From Mycobacterium sp. 236(2023) (GTDB lineage: Bacteria; Actinomycetota; Actinomycetes; Mycobacteriales; Mycobacteriaceae), in NCBI RefSeq assembly GCF_029623955.1, contig NZ_JARSBP010000008.1, positions 1-64,000 on the forward strand: DNA of 64,000 bases. The letters are read 5' to 3'. The notes beneath the pieces were generated by a model that was not told where the DNA came from, searched no databases, and worked only from the letters and a program-made list of their open reading frames with translations. Numbering within the stretch: the first letter of the stretch is position 1; each line of letters begins with the position of its first letter. Below, piece by piece: positions 51,954 through 60,140 of this stretch. The position numbers and the translations under genes were made by a program.

Positions 51954-52837
51954 CGAGCACACCCGGAGCGGGCAGGTTCGCACCGAGCCCGTCGGCCGAC
52001 CTGCACATCGGCAATCTGCGCACGGCCGTGCTGGCGTGGCTCTTCGCCCGCTCGACGGGCCGCGGGTTCCTGATGCGCGTCGAGGACCTCGACGACCGCA
52101 CCCACACCGACATCGCCGAACGCCAACTGTCGGACCTGGCCGCCATCGGCATCACGTGGGACGGGCCGGCGGCCCGGCAGACCACGCATGCGCAACGCTA
52201 CGAATCGGTCGTCGACGACCTGAAAGATCGCGGATTGCTGTTCGAATGCTATTGCACACGAAGGGATATCGCACAGGCACCGCGCGCGCCCCACGCACCC
52301 GAAGGCGCCTACCCGGGCACCTGCCGGGACCTCTCCGACGCCGAACGTGAACTGCGCAGGCAGGAGACGGGTCGGCCGCCCGCGCTGCGGCTGCGCACCG
52401 ACACTACCGAGTTCACCGTGCACGACGTGCTGCACGGCGACTACACCGGCCTGGTCGACGATTTCGTCGTCCGCCGCGGCGACGGGGTTCCCGCCTACAA
52501 CCTTGCGGTCGTCGTCGACGACGCCGCTTCCGGCATCGACCAGGTGGTGCGCGGCGACGACCTGCTGTCGTCCTCACCCCGGCAGGCGTATCTCGCCCGA
52601 CTGCTCGGCCATCCGGTGCCGGTGTACGCCCACGTTCCGCTGGTGCTCAATGCCGATGGCGCGCGGCTGGCCAAACGCGACGGCGCGGTCACACTCGCCG
52701 AGATCGGCGTGCCGCAAGCGTTGGCCCAGATCGCCGACTCGCTCGGGTATGCCGCGCGAACCATCGACGGCATGCTCGACGAGTTCGTTCCGACGCGATT
52801 ACCGCGCGAACCGTGGATCTACCCCGCGACGAATTGA
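51950..52837 (+). CDS. gluQRS: Glutamyl-Q tRNA(Asp) synthetase
   Basis: 295 aa from GTG 51950, overlapping the GntR stop (GTGA). Truncated glutamyl-tRNA synthetase: FAPSPSADLHIGNLRTA carries the HIGH-like motif, RLAKRDG near 240 is the KMSKS-like loop, and a zinc site is suggested by CYCTRRDI with GTC at about 125. The anticodon-binding domain is missing, as expected. It attaches glutamate to queuosine in tRNA-Asp. A queuosine-inserting enzyme (tgt) is also in the window at the right end. It overlaps the convergent binding-protein gene by 19 nt. Confidence 0.92.
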   Translation: MTSTPGAGRFAPSPSADLHIGNLRTAVLAWLFARSTGRGFLMRVEDLDDRTHTDIAERQLSDLAAIGITWDGPAARQTTHAQRYESVVDDLKDRGLLFECYCTRRDIAQAPRAPHAPEGAYPGTCRDLSDAERELRRQETGRPPALRLRTDTTEFTVHDVLHGDYTGLVDDFVVRRGDGVPAYNLAVVVDDAASGIDQVVRGDDLLSSSPRQAYLARLLGHPVPVYAHVPLVLNADGARLAKRDGAVTLAEIGVPQALAQIADSLGYAARTIDGMLDEFVPTRLPREPWIYPATN

Positions 52838-53787
52838 GTGTCGAGGAACTGTTTGTAATCGGGCAACGCCACGTTCGCGTCGATCTTGCCGTTCTCCTGA
52901 GCCCATGCACCCAGCGAGGCCAGATCGTCGGCGAGTTCCGGCTTCAGTTGCAGTGTGAAGTCGTATCCGGACAGCACATCCTTCACCAGGGCGGGGTCCA
53001 ATTTGGTCGCGTCGGCGACGGCGGACACACTCGCGTCGGTCTGCTCGGTGAGATCCTTGCCGGCATCGCTCAACGCGTCGAAGAACGCCGCAAGGTCGGC
53101 GCTGCGGTCCTTGGCCGCAGTCTCCGTCGTCACGAACAGGCAGTGATCGACAATGGCTCCGCCGGGTGGCTCCAGAACGACGGCGTCGGCGCCGAGTGCC
53201 GCGATGGTCTGTGCCTGATACGGCTGGAAGATCGAGACCGCGTCCACGTCGCCCTGGGTCGCCGCCGTCACGATCGCGGGCGGCGCCACCTGGATGAGTT
53301 CTGCATCCGTGCCAGAACCTTCAATGACCTTGGACGCGAAGTACGCGCCACTGGTACCCAGCGGTGTGCCGATCCGCTTGCCGTCCAGATCCGCCAGCGA
53401 CGCGATCCCGGACTCCTTACGGGCAACCAAGCGGAACCCGTTCCAGCGGGAGCCGTCTGCCGCGATCCGCAGGTTGGGCGACTTGATGACCGCCGCGGAC
53501 GTCGGCACGGCCGCAGCGGTGGTGACATCCACCTGGCCCGCCGTAAGTGCTTGCAGCGCTTCGACTCCCGTGGAGAAGTTCACTACCTTGACCGTGATGC
53601 CGTGGTCGGTGAAGTAGCCTTCCTGCTGCGCGACCGGGATGTGTGCCCACGATGGATCGACGACGAAGCCGACGGTCAGCTCACGTGCCTCCTCAGAGGA
53701 TGAGCTGCTGCAGCCGGTCAATCCGGCGACAGCGATGGCAAGGGTGGCGATCAGCGCCCCCACGGTTCTCAGGCTGAATTTTCGCAT
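52819..53787 (-). CDS. ABC transporter substrate-binding lipoprotein (SsuA/TauA-like)
   Basis: 322 aa. Lipoprotein signal with lipobox LTGC (Cys near 26). The NMT1/SsuA-type fold shows PSWAHIPVAQQEGYFTDHGITVKVV, ALTAGQVDVTTAAAVPTSAAVI and GTPLGTSGAYFASKV. Such proteins bind sulfonates, taurine, nitrate or thiamine precursors. It is the last gene of a four-gene leftward operon with ATPase, permease and an arylsulfotransferase-like protein, which favours a sulfur compound as ligand; this is inferred. Confidence 0.88.
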   Translation of the reverse strand: MRKFSLRTVGALIATLAIAVAGLTGCSSSSSEEARELTVGFVVDPSWAHIPVAQQEGYFTDHGITVKVVNFSTGVEALQALTAGQVDVTTAAAVPTSAAVIKSPNLRIAADGSRWNGFRLVARKESGIASLADLDGKRIGTPLGTSGAYFASKVIEGSGTDAELIQVAPPAIVTAATQGDVDAVSIFQPYQAQTIAALGADAVVLEPPGGAIVDHCLFVTTETAAKDRSADLAAFFDALSDAGKDLTEQTDASVSAVADATKLDPALVKDVLSGYDFTLQLKPELADDLASLGAWAQENGKIDANVALPDYKQFLDTQFVAG

Positions 53788-53819
53788 CGGGTTACTCCTC
53801 GGGTGGGTGGTGTTGGGAA

Positions 53820-54584
53820 TCAGAGCTTCTGGAAGTCGGTCTGCGGTTGCAGTTCGTGATGCAGCCTGCGCCGCAGATCGCTGTAGCCGCCGAGATCAGC
53901 CAGACTGTCAGCGGGCCGCGGCCGCGGAAGTGGGTTGTCGATCGACGTCCGCACGGCGCCGTCGCCGAGCACCACGATGCGGTCGGAGAGCCGGATCGCC
54001 TCGTCGACATCGTGCGTGACGAAGACGACCGTGCGGCGCAGTCGAGACCATAGATCGACCACAAGATCCTGCATACGCAAACGGGTTTGAGCATCGAGTG
54101 CGGCGAACGGCTCGTCCATCAGCATCACATCGGGCTCGCCGGCCAGTACGCGCGCCAGGCCCACGCGTTGACGCATCCCCCCGGAAAGCTGATTCGGTCG
54201 TTGCCGCGCCACGTCGGGTGATAGCCCGACGGAGTCAAGAAGTTCTCGGACGCGCCGGCCGCGCTCCCGGGCGGGCACACCTTTGGCACGCAGTGCGAAC
54301 ACCAGATTGGACTCGACGCTCATCCATGGAAAGAGAATGTCGCGTTGAAATGCCATGCCACGTCGAGGATCCGGCCGCTGGACAAGCTCACCATCGTCGG
54401 TCACCCGTCCTGACGTCGGCGACAGTAGGCCTGCCAGGCAGTACAGCAGGGTCGACTTGCCACTGCCCGACGGGCCCACCAGCACGGTGAATGACCCCTC
54501 ACCGAACTCCACGCTGACGTCCTTCAACGCAGGCGTCGTCGCACCGTCGTGGACGACCGTCACATCGTGTGCCTGCAGAGTCAT
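53820..54584 (-). CDS. ABC transporter ATP-binding protein (SsuB-like)
   Basis: 254 aa. Walker A GPSGSGKSTL near 37, Q-loop in RGMAFQRD, signature LSGGMRQRVGLARVLA near 135, Walker B DVMLMDEPFAALD near 158, and switch His in VTHDVDEA. Matches the nitrate/sulfonate/taurine importer ATPases. It starts 1 nt past the permease stop with AGGAG upstream, and is followed after 32 nt by the binding-protein gene. Confidence 0.93.
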   Translation of the reverse strand: MTLQAHDVTVVHDGATTPALKDVSVEFGEGSFTVLVGPSGSGKSTLLYCLAGLLSPTSGRVTDDGELVQRPDPRRGMAFQRDILFPWMSVESNLVFALRAKGVPARERGRRVRELLDSVGLSPDVARQRPNQLSGGMRQRVGLARVLAGEPDVMLMDEPFAALDAQTRLRMQDLVVDLWSRLRRTVVFVTHDVDEAIRLSDRIVVLGDGAVRTSIDNPLPRPRPADSLADLGGYSDLRRRLHHELQPQTDFQKL

Positions 54585-54585
54585 G

Positions 54586-55380
54586 TCAACGCTCCTGCTC
54601 GGCCCAGCGGGTCAACGGAGCCGTCGCGCGAGCCAGCAGCTGGTCGACCGCGGCACCGAGGATGCCCAACACCACAAGGCAGAAGATCAGGCGGTCGGCC
54701 TGCGAGAAGAGCTGGGACTGGTAGATGCGGTAGCCCAGCCCGTTGGTGGTACCCGTCATCTCCGCGACCACGATCAGCACGAAGGCCATCGCCGCGCCCA
54801 CCCGCAGTCCGGCCACGATGTCGGGCGTGGCCTCGGGAATTACGATGCGGGTCAACGTGTCCCAGCGGGTGGCGCCAAGGCAGCGCGCGGCCTGGAGAAA
54901 GTCCGTCGGTGTCGTCGCCAGCCCTGCGTGGCTGTTGATCCACACCGGCACGAAGACTCCGAGCGCGACGACGATGGCCTTGCTCTCCTCCCCGAGCCCG
55001 AACCACAGGATCGCCAGCGGCACCAACCCGATCGTCGGGATCGGCGCGAACAACCGCAGGACCGGTTGCATCACCAGGCGTCCGGTGGTGGTTGCGGCCG
55101 TGGCGATGGCCAGCAGGAAGCCCGCCGTGGCACCAATGGCGAAACCCGTTGCAGCGCGCAGCAAGCTGGCCATGATGTCGGGAATCAGTTCCCCCGCGGT
55201 GAACATGGACCATCCCGCCTTGCCCACGTCGGTCAGCGGCGGGAAGAGGGATCGGGGGAAGACACCGGTCGCCGCCACAGCGGACCAAGCCAGCGCCACC
55301 AGCACCAGTCCGACGGCGAGAGCGCCGGCCCGGCCGAAACCCCTGCGCGTCGCCGGGGAGGCTCTCGTCGATGAGCTCAA
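54586..55380 (-). CDS. ABC transporter permease (SsuC-like)
   Basis: 264 aa from TTG 55380, selected because it overlaps the preceding stop as TTGA and has GGAGG 5 nt upstream; the frame is open a little further upstream. About six hydrophobic helices, with the EAA-like loop AARCLGATRWDTLTRIVIPEATPDIVAGLRVG near 175 that contacts the ATPase. Matches the BPD transport family used by sulfonate and taurine importers. Confidence 0.9.
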   Translation of the reverse strand: MSSSTRASPATRRGFGRAGALAVGLVLVALAWSAVAATGVFPRSLFPPLTDVGKAGWSMFTAGELIPDIMASLLRAATGFAIGATAGFLLAIATAATTTGRLVMQPVLRLFAPIPTIGLVPLAILWFGLGEESKAIVVALGVFVPVWINSHAGLATTPTDFLQAARCLGATRWDTLTRIVIPEATPDIVAGLRVGAAMAFVLIVVAEMTGTTNGLGYRIYQSQLFSQADRLIFCLVVLGILGAAVDQLLARATAPLTRWAEQER

Positions 55381-56690
55381 CCGGACCTCCGATCGACCGC
55401 CGCCTCCGAATGCGGTGTGCCCGGGGGAACCCAATCCAAGGGCACCGCTTGGGAGCGGTAAATCATGTGCGTCTCGGTCAGCCGGTCCACACCCGGCACC
55501 CGAAGGGTCGTCACTTCGGGCTCACCCGCGACGCCCTTGCCGTCGAACGGCGTCAGATACTCCCAGACGATCCGCCCATCGGGGGTCACCTGGAAGATGC
55601 GGCCCTGCATCCCCTCGGTGATGAGCGTGTTTCCATTCGGCAGTCGTTGCGCATTGCTCACAAACGAGCTGAAGAACGTCCACGGCGGCTGCCCGGAGTC
55701 CTCGGCGGTGTACTGCCACACGATGTCCTGGCTGATCGGATCCACCTCGAGCACACGTGATCCCGCGTAGATCCCCAGCGGGGCCGACGGGTAGCCCGCG
55801 CCACCCTGGTTGTCGAAGATCAGCAGGTTGCCCGCGCCCGGCAGGCCTTCGGCGATGATATGCGGGTTGTGCTGGCCTGAGATCTGATCAAGCGGCCTCG
55901 GCAGGCGGTGGTCGACGATCCGCTGGTGTTCGGCGCCGGGCGTCGCCGGGAAGTAGGGTCCCAGCCGCCATGCGATGTGACCGCTGCCGCGGTCGATGAG
56001 CGCGATGATGTTCGCCTTGCGCAGCCCGATGACGATATTGTCGGGCTGGAAGACCGAATCGGGGTCGGAGCGATGCCACCGGTTGGGGCCAACGGCTTTG
56101 GCGCTGTTGATCTCCAGGTAGCCCCACGGGCCGTCCGGATCCCTGTTCGCCGCCGCCTTGAGTTGGCCGAATCCCTCGGTACTGAAGCCGAATTCGTCGA
56201 GATGATCACCCGCGAGCCATTGCCACACGATGTCCCCGTCAGGTGACACCTCGTAGAGGCCCTGGTCACCGACGACCTGATCGCCGAGCGCGGGTACGAC
56301 ACGGGGGATGGTGACGAGCAGAAGCGTGTTGCCGTTGGGCAGCAACTCCCAGTCGTGGTTCTGACGTGCGGCCCCACCTGGCGCCTCTGCGCCCCACTCC
56401 CAGAGTGTGTCGCCCGTCCATGACACACGGCCCACTGTGCGGTTGGCGTAGATGCCACCCTGCGAGTCCGGCACCGCCGAAAGCTGCAATCCGACCTCGC
56501 CGAGAACTCCGCCGTTGAGCGCGGGGTCGATGATTCGCGCAGGCACCCCCGGGTGAGGCCATTCGTTGCGAACCTCGCCGGTCAGATCGATGAGACGGGT
56601 GACGCCGTCGGCTGCCGTGTAGAGAACGAAGCCGCGCCATGCCGCATCGGGGTCGTGAAACGTCACGCCGCTGAGTCGAGCCAAAGCCAT
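55377..56690 (-). CDS. Arylsulfotransferase-like beta-propeller protein (ASST family)
   Basis: 437 aa from ATG 56690 (a TTG at 56735 is also in frame). The propeller repeats carry DGDIVWQW, ARQNHDWELLPNGNTLLLV, GQHNPHIIAEGLPG and NAQRLPNGNTLITEG, matching ASST / Arylsulfotran_2 proteins, in which conserved His residues act in sulfate transfer. No signal peptide is visible, unlike classical periplasmic ASST, so it is probably cytoplasmic. It heads the operon with the SsuABC-like transporter, consistent with aryl sulfate or sulfonate use. Divergent from a LacI gene. Its exact reaction is not certain. Confidence 0.72.
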   Translation of the reverse strand: MALARLSGVTFHDPDAAWRGFVLYTAADGVTRLIDLTGEVRNEWPHPGVPARIIDPALNGGVLGEVGLQLSAVPDSQGGIYANRTVGRVSWTGDTLWEWGAEAPGGAARQNHDWELLPNGNTLLLVTIPRVVPALGDQVVGDQGLYEVSPDGDIVWQWLAGDHLDEFGFSTEGFGQLKAAANRDPDGPWGYLEINSAKAVGPNRWHRSDPDSVFQPDNIVIGLRKANIIALIDRGSGHIAWRLGPYFPATPGAEHQRIVDHRLPRPLDQISGQHNPHIIAEGLPGAGNLLIFDNQGGAGYPSAPLGIYAGSRVLEVDPISQDIVWQYTAEDSGQPPWTFFSSFVSNAQRLPNGNTLITEGMQGRIFQVTPDGRIVWEYLTPFDGKGVAGEPEVTTLRVPGVDRLTETHMIYRSQAVPLDWVPPGTPHSEAAVDRRSG

Positions 56691-56745
56691 AGGGCGATGT
56701 CTACCGGGGCCGTCGGCGCCTAGCGAGGTTTGCAATCGCCTCGAT

Positions 56746-56757
56746 CTAAACGATTAG
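56746..56757. promoter_or_regulatory. LacI-type operator candidate CTAAACGATTAG
   Basis: A near-palindrome centred on CG, as in most LacI-family operators, with two central mismatches. It lies between the divergent LacI and arylsulfotransferase genes. Confidence 0.45.
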
Positions 56758-56758
56758 C

Positions 56759-57820
56759 GTGAGCTCAGAACCGCGTATCGTCCACAGACCGACGGGGGTG
56801 ATGATCGGCGTGAAACGAGTGACCATGGTCGACGTCGCGCGCCACGCTGGCACATCGACGGCGGTGGTGAGCTATGTCTTGAACCCGGGATCAAAGCCGG
56901 TGTCCGACGCGCTGCGCACGCGGGTGCTGGAGGCGATCTCTGAACTCGACTATCGGCCGGACCGGCACGCCCGGGCGCTGCGCCGCAAGTCCCAGTGGGG
57001 CCAGGTCGGCCTGCTGCTGCCCGACGTCACGCTGCCGTTCTACGGCATGCTCGCGGGCGCCATCGAAGCCGTGGCCAGAGACCGGAATCAACTCGTCCTG
57101 ATCGGCAACACCAGGTTCGACGCGAGCGTGGAGCGAAGCCTCGCCCGCTCGTTCGTCGATGCTGGGGTCGACGCCCTCCTCGTTGCCGGAATCGCCGACG
57201 GCCGTGCACTTTCCGCGGCGTGCGTTCCCTCGCGCGTCCCGTTGGTCTGGCTGCACAACAATCGCGGGATCGTGGGACCGCACCGCGTGTGCAGCGACCA
57301 CGTTCGTGCGGGCGCGCTGGCAGCCCACCACCTCACCGAGGTCCACGGCTGCGAGGCGCCGCTGTTCGTGGGCGGCTTCACCGATGAACACGTCCAGCAC
57401 GGTGATCGCGATACCGTGCGAGAGCGATACGTTGGTTTCACGTCGGTCGTCGGCGCCGGCCACCGGCACGTGACCACCGACCTGACGCTCGCGGGTGCAT
57501 ACCAGGCCGTCGGACAGTCACTTGCGCACGACGGCGTTCCAGACGGGATCGTCGTCGGGACCTTCCTTCAGTCCGCCGCGGTGCTGCGCGCTCTCGCCGA
57601 TGCCGCAGTCCGGGTGCCTGAAGACGTCCCCGTCGTCACGTTCGACGCCGATGCGCGAAACGCCTACGCGCCGCTTTCGCTCACCGCCGTGCAGCAGGAC
57701 ATCGGCGAGATCGCCCGCCGCTCGATCGACCTCGCCCTGCGCACCTCGGCCGACCGCGCCGACCCCGGCGTCCTCTCCGACGTCAGCCTCGCGGTCGCCG
57801 CGAGCTGTGGCTGCTCGTAG
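56759..57820 (+). CDS. LacI-family transcriptional regulator
   Basis: 353 aa if it starts at GTG 56759; the HTH (KRVTMVDVARHAGTSTAVVSYVLN) begins only at residue 18, so a start near GTG 56810 or ATG 56801 is quite possible. The HTH contains the minor-groove helix ending DYRPDRHARALRRK. The C-terminal periplasmic-binding-like domain follows (GQVGLLLPDVTLPFYGMLAGAIE to SCGCS). Its divergent position suggests control of the sulfonate-like transporter operon. Confidence 0.9.
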   Translation: MSSEPRIVHRPTGVMIGVKRVTMVDVARHAGTSTAVVSYVLNPGSKPVSDALRTRVLEAISELDYRPDRHARALRRKSQWGQVGLLLPDVTLPFYGMLAGAIEAVARDRNQLVLIGNTRFDASVERSLARSFVDAGVDALLVAGIADGRALSAACVPSRVPLVWLHNNRGIVGPHRVCSDHVRAGALAAHHLTEVHGCEAPLFVGGFTDEHVQHGDRDTVRERYVGFTSVVGAGHRHVTTDLTLAGAYQAVGQSLAHDGVPDGIVVGTFLQSAAVLRALADAAVRVPEDVPVVTFDADARNAYAPLSLTAVQQDIGEIARRSIDLALRTSADRADPGVLSDVSLAVAASCGCS

Positions 57821-57884
57821 CGCGGCTGATCCGGGTATACCGCCCTACGTGAGCAGAACTCTTTGGCGTACGCGCACGGGTTGT

Positions 57885-57890
57885 TACGGT
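57885..57890 (+). promoter_or_regulatory. -10 box TACGGT, leaderless promoter
   Basis: TACGGT is followed by 6 nt and ATG 57897. Confidence 0.5.
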
Positions 57891-57896
57891 GCGCCG

Positions 57897-59363
57897 ATGC
57901 GTTACCCACGAAGAGTCCTGCTGGCTGTTGTCGCGGTACTCGCTGTGCTGCTGACGTCGTGCGGGTCTTCGGGTAACGCCGAGAACCAAGTCGAATCCAG
58001 CGGTGTGCTGCGGGTCGGCACCGAGGGCACCTACGCGCCGTTCAGCTATCACGACCCCGCGACGGGTCAGCTCACCGGCTATGACGTCGACGTCGCCCGC
58101 GCAGTCGGCGAAAAGCTCGGTGTCAACGTCGAATTCGTCGAGACGCCGTGGGACTCCATCTTCGCCGCGTTGGAGGCCAACCGCTTCGACGTCGTCGCCA
58201 ACCAGGTGACCATCACCCCGGAACGCCAGCAGAAGTACGACCTGTCGGAGCCGTACGCCATCGGTGAAGGCGTCATTGTCACGCGCGCCGACGACAACTC
58301 GATCACCTCACTGGCTGACCTGAAAGGCAAGACCGCCGCGCAGAGCACCACCAGCAACTGGGCCCAGGTCGCCAGCGATGCCGGCGCCCGCATCGAATCG
58401 GTGGAGGGACTGACTCAGGCGATGGCGCTGCTCAGTCAGGGCCGTGTCGATGTGGTGGTCAACGACAGCCTGTCGATCTATGACTACCTGGCCAGCACCG
58501 GCGACACCTCGGTCAAGATCGCGGGCAGCACCGGTGAGAAGAGCGAGCAGGGGTTCGCGGCCCGCAAGAACAGCGGTCTTCTGCCCGACCTCAACAAGGC
58601 GATCGAAGACCTCAAGGCCGACGGCACTCTGGCTGAGATCTCCCAGAAGTACTTGAAGACCAACGCGTCCGGCGGCCAGGACGCGCCCGTGACGCAGCCC
58701 CGCTCGGCGTGGCAACTGGTTCTCGACAACCTGTGGCCGCTGGCCAAGGCGGCCCTGACGATGACCATCCCGCTGACGATCATCAGCTTCATCATCGGTC
58801 TGGTCATTGCGCTGGCCGTCGCGTTGGCGCGGCTGTCGTCGAACCTGGCGCTGTCGAATCTCGCACGCTTCTACATCTCGGTGATCCGCGGGACCCCGCT
58901 GCTGGTGCAGCTGTTCATCGTGTTCTTCGCGCTGCCCGAGTTCGGCGTCAGGATCGACCCGTTCCCGGCCGCCGTCATCGCGTTCAGCCTCAACGTCGGC
59001 GGATACGGGGCGGAGATCATCCGCTCGGCGATCCAGAGCATCCCGAAGGGCCAGTGGGAGGCGGCCGAGACGATCGGCCTGAACTACGTCGGCTCGCTGC
59101 GCCGGATCATCCTGCCGCAGGCCACCCGCGTCGCGGTGCCTCCGCTGTCGAACACGCTCATCTCTCTGGTGAAGGACACGTCGCTGGCGTCGACGATCCT
59201 GGTGACCGAGCTGCTCCGTCAGGCGCAGATCGTCGCGGCGCCGACGTTCGAGTTCTTCGCGCTCTATGGCACCGCGGCCGTCTACTACTGGGTGATCTGC
59301 CTGGTTCTCTCGTTCGGGCAGGCCAGATTCGAACGCCGACTGGAGAGGTACGTGGCGAAATGA
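57897..59363 (+). CDS. Amino-acid ABC importer, fused binding protein and permease
   Basis: 488 aa from ATG 57897. A lipoprotein signal (LLTSCGSSG, lipobox Cys near 22) precedes a class 3 amino-acid binding domain (GTEGTYAPFSYHDPATGQLTGYDVDVARAV to LAEISQKYL, about 35-260). A linker leads to a HisM/GlnP-type permease domain (about 275-488) with AAETIGLNYVGSLRRIILPQA as EAA loop. Such GlnP-like fusions occur in Gram-positive importers for glutamine, glutamate or other polar amino acids. The ATPase gene follows with ATGA overlap. Confidence 0.9.
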   Translation: MRYPRRVLLAVVAVLAVLLTSCGSSGNAENQVESSGVLRVGTEGTYAPFSYHDPATGQLTGYDVDVARAVGEKLGVNVEFVETPWDSIFAALEANRFDVVANQVTITPERQQKYDLSEPYAIGEGVIVTRADDNSITSLADLKGKTAAQSTTSNWAQVASDAGARIESVEGLTQAMALLSQGRVDVVVNDSLSIYDYLASTGDTSVKIAGSTGEKSEQGFAARKNSGLLPDLNKAIEDLKADGTLAEISQKYLKTNASGGQDAPVTQPRSAWQLVLDNLWPLAKAALTMTIPLTIISFIIGLVIALAVALARLSSNLALSNLARFYISVIRGTPLLVQLFIVFFALPEFGVRIDPFPAAVIAFSLNVGGYGAEIIRSAIQSIPKGQWEAAETIGLNYVGSLRRIILPQATRVAVPPLSNTLISLVKDTSLASTILVTELLRQAQIVAAPTFEFFALYGTAAVYYWVICLVLSFGQARFERRLERYVAK

Positions 59364-60115
59364 CAGACGACCGGATCGTCGCTCAGGACGTACGCAAGGC
59401 ATTCGGCGAACTCGAAGTCCTCAAAGGGGTTTCGTTCACGGTGCCGCGCGGGACCGCGACAGCGATCATCGGACCATCGGGCTCAGGCAAGACGACGCTG
59501 CTGCGCGCACTCAACGCACTGGACGTGCCCAACTCCGGGGTGATCCAGGTCGGCGACGTCACGATCGACTTCGCCAAACCGACGCCGAAAGACCAGCTGA
59601 GGAAGTACCGGGCGCAGAGCGGTTTCGTGTTCCAGTCGCACAACCTGTTTCCGCACAAGACGGTCCTGCAGAACGTCACCGAGGGACCGATCGTCGCGCA
59701 GAAGCGCCCGAGCGCCGAGGTCGAGGCGGAAGCGGTCGAACTCCTCGACCAGGTGGGGCTCAAGGACAAGCGCGACCAATATCCGTTCCAACTTTCCGGC
59801 GGGCAGCAGCAGCGTGTCGGCATCGCCCGCGCGCTGGCACTCAAACCCAAGGTCGTGCTCTTCGACGAACCCACCTCCGCGCTGGACCCCGAACTCGTCG
59901 GCGAGGTGCTCGGCGTCATCAAAGATTTGGCGGTCGAGGGCTGGACCCTGGTGGTCGTCACGCACGAGATCCAGTTCGCCCGGCAAGTTTCCGATCAGGT
60001 GCTGTTCACCGACCGTGGGGTGATCCTCGAACAGGGCCCGCCCGCTGCTGTCATCGGGGACCCTCAAGAGGAGCGGACGCGGCAGTTCTTGCAGCGCATC
60101 CTTAACCCGCTGTAG
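59360..60115 (+). CDS. Amino-acid ABC transporter ATPase (GlnQ/HisP-like)
   Basis: 251 aa from ATG 59360, overlapping the permease stop. Walker A GPSGSGKTTLL near 36, Q-loop FVFQSHNLFPHKTVLQN, signature LSGGQQQRVGIARALA near 138, Walker B VVLFDEPTSALDPE, switch His in VVTHEIQFARQ. Belongs to the polar amino-acid group that pairs with class 3 binding proteins. A flavin amine oxidase gene starts 25 nt later, perhaps linking uptake to oxidation. Confidence 0.94.
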   Translation: MTDDRIVAQDVRKAFGELEVLKGVSFTVPRGTATAIIGPSGSGKTTLLRALNALDVPNSGVIQVGDVTIDFAKPTPKDQLRKYRAQSGFVFQSHNLFPHKTVLQNVTEGPIVAQKRPSAEVEAEAVELLDQVGLKDKRDQYPFQLSGGQQQRVGIARALALKPKVVLFDEPTSALDPELVGEVLGVIKDLAVEGWTLVVVTHEIQFARQVSDQVLFTDRGVILEQGPPAAVIGDPQEERTRQFLQRILNPL

Positions 60116-60140
60116 CAAACATCGTGAGAGGGTGTCGACT

